This document shows positions 26,152-27,031 of a stretch of DNA of 27,031 nucleotides, one piece after another. Position 1 is the stretch's first letter; every line of letters starts with the position of its first letter. The notes under the pieces were generated by a model that saw only the letters and a list, made by a program, of their open reading frames with translations, searched no databases and was not told the DNA's origin. Source of the stretch: Lentisphaeria bacterium UBA1776 (GTDB taxonomy: Bacteria > Verrucomicrobiota > Lentisphaeria > Victivallales > Victivallaceae); assembly GCA_002314605.1 (NCBI GenBank), contig DCGO01000025.1:1-27031 (forward strand), given 5' to 3'. Both the position numbers and the translations under genes were made by a program.

Positions 26152-26751
26152 ATGGAATTTTGGTCTCAAGCCGGAACTGTGCTGGCCGGATCACGGAATG
26201 TCTATCTCTTTCTGGCCGTTGTCGGGTCTGTTTTCTTTGTTTTCCAGCTGATTATGACACTGGCCGGCGGGGGGATGGATCACGATGCGGACGGCGGTTT
26301 TGAATTGCAGGATCATGTCGAGTGGGATCTCTCCGGACTCAAGCTTCTGTCGGTCAAGGGAATCGCATCGTTCATCACATTTTTCGGCTGGGCCGGTTTT
26401 TTCTGGGGCAGCCGGGGATGGGCTGGACTTCTGCTCGCTTTCGGCTGCGGTTTTCTGATGATGTTTCTGACGGCGCTTTCGTTGTGGCTTCTGCTGAAGC
26501 TTCAGCAGTCGGGCAACGTGGCAAGTCAGGATTGCGTCGGATGCCGGGGGACGGTTTACCTCGCCATCCCCGCCGGCCGGAAACCGGGCGGGCAGGTCAC
26601 GATTGCCCTTCCCGGGGGCACCCGGCAGTCCCGGGTGGTGGCGGATCTGGCGATCCCCCGTGGGGAAACCGTGAAAATTCTGGAAGTGCTGGCCCCGGAT
26701 CTCTTTCTGGTGGCCCGGTCTGATATGGAACCTCAACAGGGAGAAAAATAA
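26152..26751 (+). CDS. NfeD-like integral membrane protein
   Basis: The 199-residue protein has an N-terminal hydrophobic helix (about 17-38), an acidic loop (GGGMDHDADGGFELQDHVEW), two further membrane segments (about 68-86 and 90-116) and a small soluble beta domain (about 125-190, VGCRGTVYLAIP to VKILEVLAPDLFLV). That end resembles the NfeD OB-fold. NfeD proteins with this layout (YuaF/YqiJ type) pair with flotillins in membrane microdomains. The next gene, 2 bases downstream, is a flotillin, which supports the call. The ATG at 26152 has GGGAGG 6 bases upstream; ATG 26125 is an alternative with weaker support. Confidence 0.8.
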   Translation: MEFWSQAGTVLAGSRNVYLFLAVVGSVFFVFQLIMTLAGGGMDHDADGGFELQDHVEWDLSGLKLLSVKGIASFITFFGWAGFFWGSRGWAGLLLAFGCGFLMMFLTALSLWLLLKLQQSGNVASQDCVGCRGTVYLAIPAGRKPGGQVTIALPGGTRQSRVVADLAIPRGETVKILEVLAPDLFLVARSDMEPQQGEK

Positions 26752-26753
26752 CA

Positions 26754-27031
26754 ATGGGTCTTGTCATTATTGCCGTTGCAGCGGGGCTTTCGCTGCTCAT
26801 CCTCCTGATGGCGTGGGTCAACTGGTATCGCAAATGTCCTTCCGACCGGATCATGGTCATTTACGGCCGGACCGGGCTTTCCGACGGGCACCAGAAACCT
26901 GCGCTGTGCATCCATGGCGGCGCGAAATTCGTCTGGCCGGTGTTTCAGGATTACGGGTACATTTCCCTCCGGCCCATGCAGATCGAGGTGAATCTCAACA
27001 ATGCCCTCTGCAAACAGAATATCCGCATCAA
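26754..27031 (+). CDS. Flotillin family protein (5' part, cut by the window end)
   Basis: The first 92 codons are visible. An N-terminal membrane helix (about 3-22, LVIIAVAAGLSLLILLMAWV) is followed by the flotillin/SPFH start: YRKCPSDRIMVIYGRTG, then CIHGGAKFVWPVFQDYGYI, then MQIEVNLNNALCKQNIRI. These match bacterial flotillins (YuaG/FloT), scaffold proteins of membrane microdomains. It starts 2 bases after the NfeD-like stop and forms the usual NfeD-flotillin pair. The coiled-coil part lies beyond the window. Confidence 0.93.
   Translation, partial: MGLVIIAVAAGLSLLILLMAWVNWYRKCPSDRIMVIYGRTGLSDGHQKPALCIHGGAKFVWPVFQDYGYISLRPMQIEVNLNNALCKQNIRI

Noticed and set aside
26030..26170. Small open frame beginning MMKGFSRFARKAFQYY upstream of the NfeD-like gene
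   Set aside because: It overlaps the predicted promoter and runs into the NfeD-like gene in another frame, with no clear ribosome-binding site.

Overview
The window looks like chromosomal DNA of a GC-rich anaerobe. The best guess is the PVC superphylum, probably Lentisphaerota (Victivallis-like). The clues are a ferredoxin-dependent branched-chain 2-oxoacid oxidoreductase operon with a cupin/AMP-ligase fusion, a very large secreted heparinase II/III-type protein with a discoidin-like tail, a single-domain AICAR transformylase, and an NfeD/flotillin pair. The taxonomic call is inference; no rRNA gene or ribosomal protein is present to anchor it. I saw no tRNA, rRNA, CRISPR array or insertion sequence, and no gene-free stretch exceeds 300 bases.

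Layout. Positions 1-4228 (minus) form a ferredoxin - VorB - fused TPP/gamma subunit - HTH/cupin/acyl-CoA ligase operon with a clear sigma-70-type promoter. Positions 4518-7090 (plus) hold AICAR transformylase, a membrane-anchored TPR protein and a TrmH/SpoU methyltransferase, the last two overlapping by 4 bases. Positions 7151-8120 (plus) hold a flavin reductase and a glyoxalase I-like protein. Positions 8127-9550 are a visibly AT-richer restriction-modification island (BglII-family nuclease plus MT-A70 adenine methyltransferase). It is flanked by two 81-bp direct copies of the 3' end of the glyoxalase gene. Positions 9656-11911 (minus) hold a polyol dehydrogenase and a sugar-binding lipoprotein. 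Positions 12018-18186 (minus) hold gltX, a ClC protein, pyrF, der and a short TatD hydrolase, all tightly packed. Positions 18385-22352 (minus) hold dnaK-groES-groEL, ended by a strong intrinsic terminator. Positions 22640-26005 (plus) are the heparinase-like protein. Positions 26152 to the end (plus) hold an NfeD-like protein and the start of a flotillin.

The two most notable observations are these. First, upstream of dnaK there is a perfect-looking sigma-54 (-24/-12) promoter, with a cluster of TGTGACA motifs at the distance expected for an enhancer-binding activator; no CIRCE element is visible. This suggests that the main chaperone operon (dnaK-groES-groEL in one run) is under RpoN control. 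Second, the R-M pair sits at the 3' end of a glyoxalase gene between two diverged copies of that gene end, which records how the island entered. Smaller points are a ClC protein with Val at the proton-glutamate position, an AICAR transformylase lacking its cyclohydrolase half, and a nine-G run inside the heparinase gene.

How the genes may work together (inference): the first operon interconverts acids, acyl-CoAs and 2-oxoacids with reduced ferredoxin. The heparinase, sugar-binding lipoprotein and polyol dehydrogenase fit a polysaccharide and sugar scavenging life in a host gut or similar habitat.
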